Part shown: positions 8,037 to 16,659 of the stretch, in pieces
Layout: every line of letters begins with the position of its first letter
Numbering within the stretch: position 1 is the first letter of the stretch
DNA from: Bradyrhizobium sp. RD5-C2
Lineage (GTDB): Bacteria; Pseudomonadota; Alphaproteobacteria; Rhizobiales; Xanthobacteraceae
Direction of reading: 5' to 3'
Length of the DNA stretch: 64,000 nucleotides
Assembly: GCF_019972155.1 (NCBI RefSeq)
Contig: NZ_BOVL01000056.1
Location: 1-64,000, forward strand
Notes under the pieces: model-generated
The model's database searches: none
The model's input: the letters and a program-made list of their open reading frames with translations, nothing else
Told to the model about the DNA's origin: nothing
Position numbers and translations under genes: made by a program

Positions 8037-9311
8037 GTGACAGAACGGGCAAAACGTGCATTCGCCGCCAGGGCGATGATGATCGCGCTTGGTGTATTGC
8101 TGGCGCCAATTCCGGCTGCACGTGCACAGCTTCTCCTGCCGGCCAAGTGCACCGTGGCCGGAAATATCAGCCTGGACGATCGTATCGCAGGTTGCACTGC
8201 CTTGATCGAGGCGATGTCGACCAATTTGCAAGGGGCGATCTCCGCACATTTTCGCCGCGCCGCGCTCTATCTTGATAAGGGCGACGTTGATCGGGCAATC
8301 GAGGACTACAGTTACGTCATCGAGCACGATCCGAACAATCTGATCGCCCTTCTCCGCAGGGCATGGGCGCACAAACGGAAGGGCGAGGTCGATACAGCGC
8401 TTGCCGACTACGGTCGAGCCATAGAACTCGCTCCAAAAGACACTTACGCATACCTGGGACGGGCTGGCGCCTACCTGATCAAGCAGGATGTTGACAGCGC
8501 GATCGACGACTACGGCCGAGCCCTTCTCACCCATCCCGACAATGTGGCTGCGTATGTCGGCCGCGGGCGCGCCTACAATCTCAAGGGCGAGCCAGATCGG
8601 GCGATAGCCGACTGCAATCGTGCGATCGAGATCAGCCCGGAACGCGGGGCGGGGGTGGGCCTCATTTGCCGCGGACACGCTCACATCATCAAGGGCGACA
8701 TCGAGCTCGCATTGGACGACTTCAATCAAGCTATCGGTTTCAGTCCAAAAAATCCCCTGCCTTATGTTGGCCGCGCCAGCATCCTTCGCGCTCGCGGCGA
8801 CCTCGAACTCGGACTATCCAACATCAAACAGGCGATCGAGCTGACCCCGAACGATCCTCAACTTCATCGCTGGGCGGGGAGCGCTTACTTTCAAGGTGGG
8901 CTCCTGTCGGAAGCGCACGACGCGTTCGTCCGCGCCAGCGAACTCGATCGGAAGGATGTTTACACACTGCTATGGCTCGACCTCGTGCGCCAGAAGACCG
9001 GCCAACCGAGCGGACTTGATGAAGCCTCCGGGCGGCTTGACCTGTCGAATTGGCCGGCGCCGATCGTTCGCTTGTTCCTCGGCGCTACAACGCTTGAGGA
9101 TGTCGTAAAGGCCGCCGACGATGCCAATCCAGTCAAGATGAAAGGGCAGCTCTGCGAAGCGCATTTCTATGCCGGTGAGCTGGCGCTGGCGAAAGGTGCG
9201 ACGGACGAAGCCGTGCGGCTGCTTCGCCTCGCCGCTGACGGATGCCCGAAGATCTACTTTGAATGGGCGCCAGCCAATGCCGAGTTGCGCAAGCTCGACA
9301 CCAGACACTGA
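8037..9311 (+). CDS. Exported tetratricopeptide-repeat protein
   Basis: A 424-residue protein with a signal sequence (residues about 13-30, ending near AARAQ) and at least six consecutive TPR units of the form AY.GRG.AY..KG..D.AI.D...AIE..P, such as GDVDRAIEDYSYVIEHDPNN and GEVDTALADYGRAIELAPKD. It is probably a periplasmic scaffold for protein-protein contacts; no catalytic domain is visible. GTG 8037 is preferred since GGGGGA precedes it, but GTG 8019 and 8025 are also in frame. The C-terminal 130 residues are less repetitive. Specific role unknown. Confidence 0.82.
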   Translation: MTERAKRAFAARAMMIALGVLLAPIPAARAQLLLPAKCTVAGNISLDDRIAGCTALIEAMSTNLQGAISAHFRRAALYLDKGDVDRAIEDYSYVIEHDPNNLIALLRRAWAHKRKGEVDTALADYGRAIELAPKDTYAYLGRAGAYLIKQDVDSAIDDYGRALLTHPDNVAAYVGRGRAYNLKGEPDRAIADCNRAIEISPERGAGVGLICRGHAHIIKGDIELALDDFNQAIGFSPKNPLPYVGRASILRARGDLELGLSNIKQAIELTPNDPQLHRWAGSAYFQGGLLSEAHDAFVRASELDRKDVYTLLWLDLVRQKTGQPSGLDEASGRLDLSNWPAPIVRLFLGATTLEDVVKAADDANPVKMKGQLCEAHFYAGELALAKGATDEAVRLLRLAADGCPKIYFEWAPANAELRKLDTRH

Positions 9312-9355
9312 TGGCGTTTGACGGTCGCTGGGCCGCGTTCCTGCCGGACGTCGCC

Positions 9356-10573
9356 TCAGGCGGCGCCGCGATCGAGCGCCGGCGTGGGGTCCTTTTGCGT
9401 CAGCCGGCGCAGGGCCGCAACGTTGGTGGCGACGGACGCCAGGCGGCACTGTGCCTTGCCGTCGGATTTGGCTTCATAGAGCGCGGCATCGGCAACGGCC
9501 AAAAGCTCCTCGGCCTCGGTGCCGTGCTCGGGCGAGACAGCGACGCCGACACTGACGCCGACCTTTGCGAAGATGCCGTCGGCCAGCCGGTAAGGCATCG
9601 TGACGGCCTGGATGATGCGCTGGCCGATCCCGAGTGCCTGCTCGGCGGTGACGCCGTTCGCCAGCACCACGAATTCATCGCCGCCGAGCCGCGCGATCAC
9701 CGAGGTCTCGGGTAGAGCGCGCCGCAGCCGCTCGGCAGCCAGCATCAGCACCTGGTCGCCGGCCGCATGGCCATAGGTGTCGTTGATTGGCTTGAAATTG
9801 TCGAGGTCGAGGAACAGCAGCGCGAACGGCCTGTCGTGTCCGGCCGGAGCCGTGAGCTTGGTGTTCAGCGCGGCGACGAAACCGGCGCGATTGCGCAGTC
9901 CGGTCAGGGTGTCGTGATGGGCAAGATGGCCGTTCTCGCGCTCGGCGCGCATGGTTGCGATCAGCATCTTGTTGAGGCGGAAGGCCGCGACCGTCATCGC
10001 CGCAAGATACATCGGCACCTGCAGGAACACGATGAAGAGCAGCGGCTCGTCGGCCAATGCCGCGCCGGGCACGATCGGGCCGAGGCTGAGCAAGATCATG
10101 GTGCCGGCAAGGCGCGGGGCGCTGAAGTTGCGAAAGCAGATGCCGCCGACCATCGCCGCCGCCGACAGCGAGGCCAGCATCGCAACCACCCAATCGCCGC
10201 TTGCAAGGCTGATCAGCATGCCGAAGCCGACGCTCGCGCTCCAGGCGACTGCGAGGACGAGGTGAAGATCGGTCGGCGTCGGCCGCCCCTCGCGTGCCGC
10301 GCGATGGGCAGCCACGAGCACCGACAGTCGCGAGAGGCAGATGACGAGTTCGAGGATGACCCAGGCGATGAACGGCGCGGTCGGCTCGCGGATCGCAATC
10401 ACGGCCGCGACGGCGACCGTATTGACCGCGCCGGCCGCGAACACCGGCAGTGAGCCATAGAGATCCCCGATCAGCGCCGCGCGGATGTCATCGGGCACGC
10501 CCGGACCCGCATCGGCGAGCCAGCGCGTCACGCCCCAGCGCGGCTGGCTGTATCGTCCTTTTTCGGACTGCAT
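9356..10573 (-). CDS. Membrane-bound diguanylate cyclase (GGDEF)
   Basis: A 405-residue protein making cyclic di-GMP. The N-terminal 215 residues hold about five or six membrane helices of no named sensor type. The GGDEF domain follows with HHDTLTGLRNR, DLDNFKPINDTYGH and an intact RLGGDEF at 295-301, so it should be active. The RxxD inhibitory site normally just upstream of GGDEF is absent (PETS instead), suggesting no product inhibition through the I-site. No EAL domain. It is convergent with the TPR gene, 44 bases apart. Confidence 0.9.
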   Translation of the reverse strand: MQSEKGRYSQPRWGVTRWLADAGPGVPDDIRAALIGDLYGSLPVFAAGAVNTVAVAAVIAIREPTAPFIAWVILELVICLSRLSVLVAAHRAAREGRPTPTDLHLVLAVAWSASVGFGMLISLASGDWVVAMLASLSAAAMVGGICFRNFSAPRLAGTMILLSLGPIVPGAALADEPLLFIVFLQVPMYLAAMTVAAFRLNKMLIATMRAERENGHLAHHDTLTGLRNRAGFVAALNTKLTAPAGHDRPFALLFLDLDNFKPINDTYGHAAGDQVLMLAAERLRRALPETSVIARLGGDEFVVLANGVTAEQALGIGQRIIQAVTMPYRLADGIFAKVGVSVGVAVSPEHGTEAEELLAVADAALYEAKSDGKAQCRLASVATNVAALRRLTQKDPTPALDRGAA

Positions 10574-10834
10574 TGTTCTTGCCTCGTACTTTCACGGCGC
10601 AACTGACCCGGGTGGACCTAACAGGCGTTTAAGGCCGCGGCGGATCGCGCGGTGTGATTGACGACCGGTAAACCCGGCGGGCGATCGCACCGCCGAATAC
10701 CGATGCCGGAAGCTGCGATGCGGCCGATGGTCGCGACGTCCATTCGGCCGGCGGTTAATTTTTGAGCGGGGGTGCCGATCAAAGCGGGCAGCGAGGTGAT
10801 CGGGGGCGTCGCTCTACCGCAGCGTCCTTCTGTG

Positions 10835-11494
10835 TCAGACCGCCACCAGTTCGTCCGCGCGGCCCGCGCGCTTCGCTTTCTTCAGCTTGGCCGGCGCGAA
10901 CAGATTGCTTGCGGCGAGGCCCGCGGTGTCGGCGACCGTAGGGTCACATGACACCATGGCAGCGACAATGGCGCCGTCGATCAACAGCGCGAGCTGATGC
11001 GCGAGCACCGCCGGTTCGGTCGCGCCCATCTCGCCGGCGAGCTTCTCGATATGCGCCAGCACCACCTTCTTGTGCTTCAGCGCGATGTTGCGGAACTGCT
11101 TGGCGTCCTTGTCGTGCTCAGCGACCGCGTTGATGAACGGGCAGCCGTAGAAGCGTTCCTCGGCAAACCAGGTCTTGAGGGCAGGGAAGATCCGCGACAG
11201 CTTGGTCTGCGGATCGCCGCCGCCGGCCTCGATCGCACCGATGAACCACTCACGCCACTGCTTGCCTTCGCTTTCCAGCACGGCATGCACGAGGTTGGTC
11301 TTCGAGCCGAACAATTTGTAGAGCGTGGTCTTGGCGGTTCCGGCTTCGTCGATGATCGCATCGATGCCGGTGGCGTTGATGCCGTTCTTGCAGAACAGAT
11401 GCGTCGCCGCATTGAGCAGGCGCCCGCGCGCGGACTCGTCATCGCCGGCGGCGAACGCGGCGGCAGGTTTTTTCTTCACAAGCGATTTGGCCAT
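10835..11494 (-). CDS. TetR/AcrR-family repressor
   Basis: A 219-residue TetR-type regulator. The N-terminal helix-turn-helix is clear (RLLNAATHLFCKNGINATGIDAIIDEAGTAKTTLYKLFGSK, about residues 26-66), followed by a helical ligand domain with the CPFINAVAE segment common in one TetR group. The start at 11494 is chosen over upstream in-frame Met codons because it gives family-normal length. It is divergent from the OsmC-flavoprotein-rhodanese-cyanase operon and probably represses it (inference). A lysine- and arginine-rich C-terminal tail is present. Confidence 0.9.
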   Translation of the reverse strand: MAKSLVKKKPAAAFAAGDDESARGRLLNAATHLFCKNGINATGIDAIIDEAGTAKTTLYKLFGSKTNLVHAVLESEGKQWREWFIGAIEAGGGDPQTKLSRIFPALKTWFAEERFYGCPFINAVAEHDKDAKQFRNIALKHKKVVLAHIEKLAGEMGATEPAVLAHQLALLIDGAIVAAMVSCDPTVADTAGLAASNLFAPAKLKKAKRAGRADELVAV

Positions 11495-11712
11495 GCGCGG
11501 TAGTAAATCGGAGCGCGTCAAAATCATCAAGTCGCATCTTCACGGGGTCGGGCATGTGCGCCGTCCTGCGCTCAAAGTAATCGCGGCAGCGCGGCAGATG
11601 CACCGCGTTTGAGCAGCCGCGACCTGATCAATCCGCGGGCAGGCAGAGCTAACCGTCTGCGCGATTTCAGCTTTTGATTTGGCGGAGGACTGGCACGCTT
11701 CGTGCAGGAAAC

Positions 11713-11726
11713 AGACCGTTCGGTAT
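11713..11726. promoter_or_regulatory. Candidate TetR operator before the osmC-like operon
   Basis: AGACCGTTCGGTAT is a near-perfect palindrome (ACCG-TT-CGGT core) 35 bases upstream of the OsmC start, in the divergent region shared with the tetR-like gene. Short palindromes with this core are common TetR-family targets. Confidence 0.45.
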
Positions 11727-11761
11727 CCTTACCCAATCCATCGCTCCCAGGGAGAAAACTG

Positions 11762-12304
11762 ATGACCGCTGTCGCTCAAAAAACCGCACTGACCGGCTGC
11801 CTCGCGCCGATCGACAGGGGCGGGCTCGAGCAGCTGATCGCTAACGGCAAGGCCAACCCGAAGGTGATCAAGACCTTGAGGTGCAAGACGGTGGCGGAGG
11901 GCAAGTTCCGCCACGCCAACTACATCCGCAATCTCGCGCCCTACATCGTCGACGAGCCGCCGGGCCTGCTCGGCGATGACACCGCGCCCAATCCGTCGGA
12001 GGCCTCGCTCGCCGCGCTCGGCTCCTGCCTTGCGGTCGGCCTGCACGCCAACGCGGTGCATCGCGGCTGGATCGTCAACAAGCTCGAGCTGGAGCTCGAG
12101 GGCGATCTCAACATCACCGCGGTGTGGGGCACCGGCGACGTCAGCGAAAAGCCGGTCGGCTTCACCGATGTCCGCGTCAAGGTCGACATGGAATGCGAGG
12201 GCGTCGCGCAGAGCGAGATCGATGCGCTGGTGGCGCATGTGAAGAAGTGGTCGCCGGTCGCCAACACCTTCACCCGTCCCGTCAATCTCGAGGTCAGCGC
12301 GTAA
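11762..12304 (+). CDS. OsmC-family protein lacking one redox cysteine
   Basis: A 180-residue OsmC/Ohr-fold protein. The helix with the first conserved cysteine is seen (ALGSCLAVGLHANA), but the second peroxidase cysteine, expected in an ACPVSNT-like segment, is replaced (KKWSPVANTF). It is therefore probably not a two-cysteine peroxidase and may use a single thiol for sulfur or electrophile handling (inference). GGGAG lies upstream of ATG 11762. First gene of a four-gene plus-strand operon behind a divergent TetR gene; the next gene begins 35 bases after its stop. Confidence 0.85.
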   Translation: MTAVAQKTALTGCLAPIDRGGLEQLIANGKANPKVIKTLRCKTVAEGKFRHANYIRNLAPYIVDEPPGLLGDDTAPNPSEASLAALGSCLAVGLHANAVHRGWIVNKLELELEGDLNITAVWGTGDVSEKPVGFTDVRVKVDMECEGVAQSEIDALVAHVKKWSPVANTFTRPVNLEVSA

Positions 12305-12339
12305 GGCTCGACCGGCAATTCAAGGTGCGGAGACCAACC

Positions 12340-13467
12340 ATGGGTTCACTGGCTTTATCGCGGGTCGCAGCTCAAGATCCCGCACCGACCATTACGGACG
12401 AGGTCGCGCGCCTCGCTCGTCAGGAGCTGGCGCCGCTCGCATCCGCGATCGATGCCGGCTCGATCTATCCCGGCGAATTCCTGCGCCGGCTCGGCAAGAC
12501 CGGCGCGTGGAGCAGCCACGTGCCGCAGGAGGGCCCTGCCGACCTGCGCTGGGCGATCCAGTCGATGGCGGCGCTCGGCGAGATCTGCGGCGCCACCGCC
12601 TTCATGGCGTGGTGCCAGAACACGCTGGTCTGGTACGTCGCCAATTCCACCAACGTGAAGCTCGCCGCGCGCTTCGGCAACTGCTTCTCCAGCGGGCGTG
12701 CGCTCGGCGGCACCGGGCTCTCCAACCCGATGAAGAGCTTCTTCGGCATCGAGCGGCTGAAGCTGAAGGGCCGCAAGGTCGATGGCGGTTACGTCGTGCG
12801 CGGCGCGCTGCCCTGGGTGTCCAATCTCGGCCCCGACCACTACTTCGGCACGATCTTCGAGCGCGAGGACGAAGGCACCAACGGCGAGCCGGGCAGCACG
12901 GTCATGTTCCTTGCCGATTGCTCTGACCCCGCGATCACGCTGACGCCGTGCAAGCCGTTCCTGGCGATGGACGGCACCGGCACCTACAGCGTCCAGTTCC
13001 GCGACGTGTTCGTGCCTGACGAGCTGATCCTGGCCGAGCCGGCTGCGCCGTTCGTCAAGAAGGTCCGCGCCGGCTTCATCCTGCTGCAGACCGGCATGGG
13101 CCTCGGCCTGATGAGGGATTGCATCAACATCATGGACGAGGTCCATGCGCCGCTCGGTCACGTCAACCGCTATCTGCCGCAGCAGCCGGTGCAATTCCGC
13201 GAGCTCTATGCCGAGTTCGAGAAGGAGGCGATGACGCTGGCTAGCGATCCCTATAACGCCGACGACAGCTACTGGCGCCGCGTCGTCGCGCTGCGCCTGC
13301 GGATCGGCGATGCCAGTGTCGCGGTCGCGCATGCGGCGATGCTCCATTGCGGCGCGCGCGGCTATCTGATGAGCCATCGCGCACAGCGCAGACTGCGCGA
13401 AGCCTATTTCGTCGCCATCGTCACGCCTGCCACCAAGCAGCTGCGCAAGATGCTGGCGGACGGCTGA
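12340..13467 (+). CDS. Acyl-CoA dehydrogenase-like flavoprotein
   Basis: A 375-residue member of the acyl-CoA dehydrogenase superfamily, with the helical N-domain, beta-barrel middle domain and helical C-domain in order. The usual FAD-contact motif (ALTEP.AGSD) is altered to LGGTGLSNPMKSF, and the catalytic-Glu YEGT segment of true dehydrogenases is not visible. This points to the divergent group that includes flavin monooxygenases such as the DszC-like enzymes (inference). ATG 12340 is preceded by GCGGAG. Its place between OsmC and rhodanese genes suggests oxidation of a sulfur- or nitrogen-containing compound rather than fatty-acid oxidation. Confidence 0.8.
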   Translation: MGSLALSRVAAQDPAPTITDEVARLARQELAPLASAIDAGSIYPGEFLRRLGKTGAWSSHVPQEGPADLRWAIQSMAALGEICGATAFMAWCQNTLVWYVANSTNVKLAARFGNCFSSGRALGGTGLSNPMKSFFGIERLKLKGRKVDGGYVVRGALPWVSNLGPDHYFGTIFEREDEGTNGEPGSTVMFLADCSDPAITLTPCKPFLAMDGTGTYSVQFRDVFVPDELILAEPAAPFVKKVRAGFILLQTGMGLGLMRDCINIMDEVHAPLGHVNRYLPQQPVQFRELYAEFEKEAMTLASDPYNADDSYWRRVVALRLRIGDASVAVAHAAMLHCGARGYLMSHRAQRRLREAYFVAIVTPATKQLRKMLADG

Positions 13468-13513
13468 AGGAGTTTGGGACCACCACAACTGCAACCGCAA
13501 ACAGGAGAGAGCC

Positions 13514-14392
13514 ATGACGGACGTTCTGATCACCGCCGGCGAACTTGCCGAGCTCGTCAAGAAAGAGCCGTGTGTCATCATCGACACGCGGAATCCGGAT
13601 GCCTATGCGGCCGGCCATCTGCCCGGTGCCGTCAATGTGCATGACGTCTTCACGTTCCTCGCGACCTCGACGCCGGAGGGAATCCACGAACTGAAGACCA
13701 AATTCGCCGACGCCTTCGGCGCCGCCGGTCTCTCCGGCAAGGAGACCGCCGTGATCTACGAGCAGTCGATGAATTCCGGCTTCGGCCAGTCGTGCCGCGG
13801 CTACTACCTGCTGACGATGCTGGGTTATCCCAAGATCAAGGTGTTGCATGGTGGCTTCGATGCCTGGAAGGCCGCCGACCTTCCGGTTACCACCGACGTC
13901 GCGGTTCCGGCGAAGGCCTCCTTTGCGATCGTGCCGGAAGCCGGCGACATCATGATCGACGCCAAGGCGATGCTGGCCGCGGTCGGCAAGCCCGGCGTCG
14001 CGATCCTCGATGTGCGCGACGTCGACGAGTGGATCGGCGATAGCTCCTCGCCCTACGGCAAGGATTTCTGCCCGCGCAAGGGCCGCATCCCCGGCGCCGT
14101 CTGGCTGGAATGGTACCGGATGATGAAGCCGACCGGCGAAGGCCCGCGCTTCAAGTCCAAGGACGAGATCCTGGCGGAGTGCGCCACCGTCGGCATCTCG
14201 CAGACCACGCCGGTCTATCTCTACTGCTTCAAGGGCGCGCGCGCCTCGAACACCTTCCTGGCGCTGAAGAACGCCGGCGTGAAGGACGTGCGGATGTACT
14301 TCGGCTCGTGGAACGAGTGGTCGCGCGACCCGGCGCTGCCGATCGACGAGGGCCTGCCGACCGCTGCCGTCGTCACAGGCAAGGCGGCATAG
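13514..14392 (+). CDS. Tandem-domain rhodanese (sulfurtransferase)
   Basis: A 292-residue protein with two rhodanese domains. The N-domain (about 5-130) has VIIDTRNPDAYAAGHLPGA but a non-catalytic loop. The C-domain (about 145-285) has ILDVRDVDEW and the active-site loop with Cys238 in YCFKGARAS. Such enzymes move sulfane sulfur from thiosulfate or mercaptopyruvate to cyanide or thiols. No export signal is seen, so it is probably cytoplasmic. AGGAGAG precedes ATG 13514. Third gene of the operon, followed by cyanase, which links sulfur transfer to cyanide/cyanate chemistry. Confidence 0.9.
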   Translation: MTDVLITAGELAELVKKEPCVIIDTRNPDAYAAGHLPGAVNVHDVFTFLATSTPEGIHELKTKFADAFGAAGLSGKETAVIYEQSMNSGFGQSCRGYYLLTMLGYPKIKVLHGGFDAWKAADLPVTTDVAVPAKASFAIVPEAGDIMIDAKAMLAAVGKPGVAILDVRDVDEWIGDSSSPYGKDFCPRKGRIPGAVWLEWYRMMKPTGEGPRFKSKDEILAECATVGISQTTPVYLYCFKGARASNTFLALKNAGVKDVRMYFGSWNEWSRDPALPIDEGLPTAAVVTGKAA

Positions 14393-14491
14393 AATCTGCA
14401 TGTTTGCTGGCGTCCGGCGGCGTAAAATGCGGCCGGACGCCGATCAATGCCGGTGTCGGCACGGCGCGCCGATCCGCAAGGAGGAAGCCTC

Positions 14492-14980
14492 ATGAAACGC
14501 GAAGACCTCACCGAAAAGCTGCTCGACATCAAGCGCGAGAAGGGCTGGAGCTGGAAGCATATCTGCGAGAAGATCGGCGGCTATTCCGAGGTCCTGATCG
14601 TGGGTGCGATCCTCGGCCAGATGAAGCTGACAAAACCGCAGGCGGCCAATGCCGGCGAGCTGTTCGGGTTGTCGAAGGCCGAGACCGCGATGCTCAACGA
14701 GGTGCCGATGCGCGGCGCCGGCACGCCGATGCCGCCGACCGATCCGCTGATCTATCGCTTCTACGAGATGGTGATGGTCAACGGCCCAGCGTGGAAGGCG
14801 CTGATCGAGGAAGAATTCGGCGATGGCATCATGTCGGCGATCGACTTCGACATGGCGATGGAGCGTGTAGCCAATCCGAAGGGCGACCGCGTCAAGATCA
14901 CGATGTCAGGCAAGTTCCTGCCGTACAAATATTACGGCGCCAGCGGGAACGTGCCGGAATACGGCTTCAAGGAAGACTGA
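14492..14980 (+). CDS. cynS: Cyanate hydratase (cyanase)
   Basis: A 162-residue cyanase, which converts cyanate and bicarbonate to ammonia and carbon dioxide (via carbamate) as a decamer in the cytoplasm. The catalytic residues correspond to Arg89 and Glu92 (YRFYE) and Ser115 (GIMSAI), matching Arg96, Glu99 and Ser122 of the E. coli enzyme. The C-terminus runs about ten residues past the usual GKFLPYK end. A strong AAGGAGGA site precedes ATG 14492. Last gene of the operon; a shared hairpin follows. Confidence 0.95.
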   Translation: MKREDLTEKLLDIKREKGWSWKHICEKIGGYSEVLIVGAILGQMKLTKPQAANAGELFGLSKAETAMLNEVPMRGAGTPMPPTDPLIYRFYEMVMVNGPAWKALIEEEFGDGIMSAIDFDMAMERVANPKGDRVKITMSGKFLPYKYYGASGNVPEYGFKED

Positions 14981-14994
14981 GACGATAGCGCGAA

Positions 14995-15026
14995 TGGCGA
15001 GTAGCGAACGGAATCGTTACTCGCCA
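14995..15026. terminator. Bidirectional hairpin between cynS and purB-type gene
   Basis: TGGCGAGTAGCGA (14995-15007) pairs with TCGTTACTCGCCA (15014-15026) through one G-U pair around a six-base loop. It sits between convergent genes and would serve both directions, although the T tracts are weak. Confidence 0.6.
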
Positions 15027-15039
15027 ATGGCAAATGACA

Positions 15040-16470
15040 CTACAGGATCGTACCCGGCGCGTAGCTCGCCGCTTCCGGCTTGGCCCGGGCGAGCGCGTCG
15101 ACTTGCTCGGCGAAATAATCGACCTGGGCGCCGGCGTCGCCGGAGTTGGCGCGACCTTGCGCGAGCACGAGCTGCAATTCGCTTTCGCTCAAGCCGAGCC
15201 GTTGGTCGGCGGCGAGACGCTGCAGCAGATCGTTCTGCACAATCTTGCCGGTGCGCAGGTCGCCGATGGCGGCGACGGCGTGCTCCTTGATAGCCTCGTG
15301 GGCGCCTTCGCGGCCGGCGCCCTTCTTGACCGCTTCCATCATCACCGTGGTGGTCAGCAGGAAGGGCAGATAGCGGTTGAGCTCGGTCGCGACGACGGCT
15401 TCGAACACCTCCATCTGATCGAGCACGGTGAGCAGGGTTTCGAGCAAGCCATCCATGGCGAGGAAGGCATCCGGCAGCATGACGCGGCGGACGACCGAGC
15501 AGGAGACGTCGCCTTCGTTCCACTGATCGCCGGCGAGCCCGGAGGCCATGGCGAGATAGCCCTTCAGGATCACATGCAGGCCATTGATGCGCTCGCAGGA
15601 GCGGCTGTTCATCTTGTGCGGCATGGCCGAGGACCCGACCTGGCCCTTGGCAAAACCTTCACTGGCGAGTTCGTGGCCCGCCATCAGGCGGATGGTCTTG
15701 GCGAAGTTGCCGGGACCGCTGGCGAGCTCGGTGAGCACGCTGACCGCACGGAAGTCGAGGCTGCGCGGATACACCTGGCCGACGGCGTCGAGCGCTTTCG
15801 GCAAGCCGAGGTGAACGAGGATGCGCTCCTCGAGCGCGCGCGCCTTGCCGGCATCGCCATTGAACAAGGTGATCTGGTCGAGACGGGTGCCCACTGCGCC
15901 CTTCAGGCCGCGCGCGGGGTAGGTCTGCAGCACGTTGACCAGGCTCTGATGCGCCAGCAGCATCTCTTCGCCTGACATGGCGATGCGCTTGCCGAGCGTC
16001 GTGACCTGCGCAGCGACGTTGTGGGTGCGCGCGGTGAACGGGATGTCGCGCAATTGCTGCGCGCGCTTCGCAAACCGAATCAGCGCGGCGATGCTCTTGG
16101 TCTCGACCAGCTGCAACGCGCGGTAGACCTGCAGCTGTTCGACGTTTTCGGTGAGGTCGCGGCTGGTCATGCCCTTGTGCAGGTGCTCGTGACCGGCCAG
16201 ATCGCAGAACTCCTCGATGCGCGCCTTGACGTCGTGGCGGGTGACGCGCTCGCGCTGCATGATGGAGGCCAGGTTGATCTGGTCCTTGACGCGCTCGTAG
16301 CTTTCGATCACGCCGTCCGGAACCGGAATCCCGAGATCGCGCTGGCCCTTCAGCACGGCGATCCAGTAGTCGCGTTCGAGGCGAACCTTGCCCTCGCCAC
16401 TCCAGATGGCGCGCATGGCGGGTGAGGCATAACGTTCAGCGAGAACGTTGGAAATGTGATCCTGGGACAT
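15040..16470 (-). CDS. purB: Adenylosuccinate lyase-type enzyme, first copy
   Basis: A 476-residue lyase of the fumarase/aspartase superfamily. It shows HNVAAQVTTLGKR, TSRDLTENVEQ and the signature loop SSAMPHKMNSRSCERI, the form found in the animal-type adenylosuccinate lyases. Expected reactions are release of fumarate from SAICAR and from adenylosuccinate in purine synthesis. The start at 16470 (MSQDHISN) is supported by GCGGGA and family length. A second, different PurB lies at 61906-63213, so the two may divide roles or one may act on another substrate. Convergent with the cyanase operon. Confidence 0.85.
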   Translation of the reverse strand: MSQDHISNVLAERYASPAMRAIWSGEGKVRLERDYWIAVLKGQRDLGIPVPDGVIESYERVKDQINLASIMQRERVTRHDVKARIEEFCDLAGHEHLHKGMTSRDLTENVEQLQVYRALQLVETKSIAALIRFAKRAQQLRDIPFTARTHNVAAQVTTLGKRIAMSGEEMLLAHQSLVNVLQTYPARGLKGAVGTRLDQITLFNGDAGKARALEERILVHLGLPKALDAVGQVYPRSLDFRAVSVLTELASGPGNFAKTIRLMAGHELASEGFAKGQVGSSAMPHKMNSRSCERINGLHVILKGYLAMASGLAGDQWNEGDVSCSVVRRVMLPDAFLAMDGLLETLLTVLDQMEVFEAVVATELNRYLPFLLTTTVMMEAVKKGAGREGAHEAIKEHAVAAIGDLRTGKIVQNDLLQRLAADQRLGLSESELQLVLAQGRANSGDAGAQVDYFAEQVDALARAKPEAASYAPGTIL

Positions 16471-16659
16471 GATCCCGCTCTCTTGGCATTGCCTGAGGCT
16501 GCCTGCAAGTCGCGACCTGTCATGAATCGTCAGGTCTGGTAGCGCCTTGGCCGGACTTGCGGTGTTCGCGCTACCATACCAGATCAGTGGATACGCCGCC
16601 TCAGGCAAGTCCCGGGGCGGCGCCGGCATTCCCTGGCGCTGGGCAGGACGTCCCACGCG

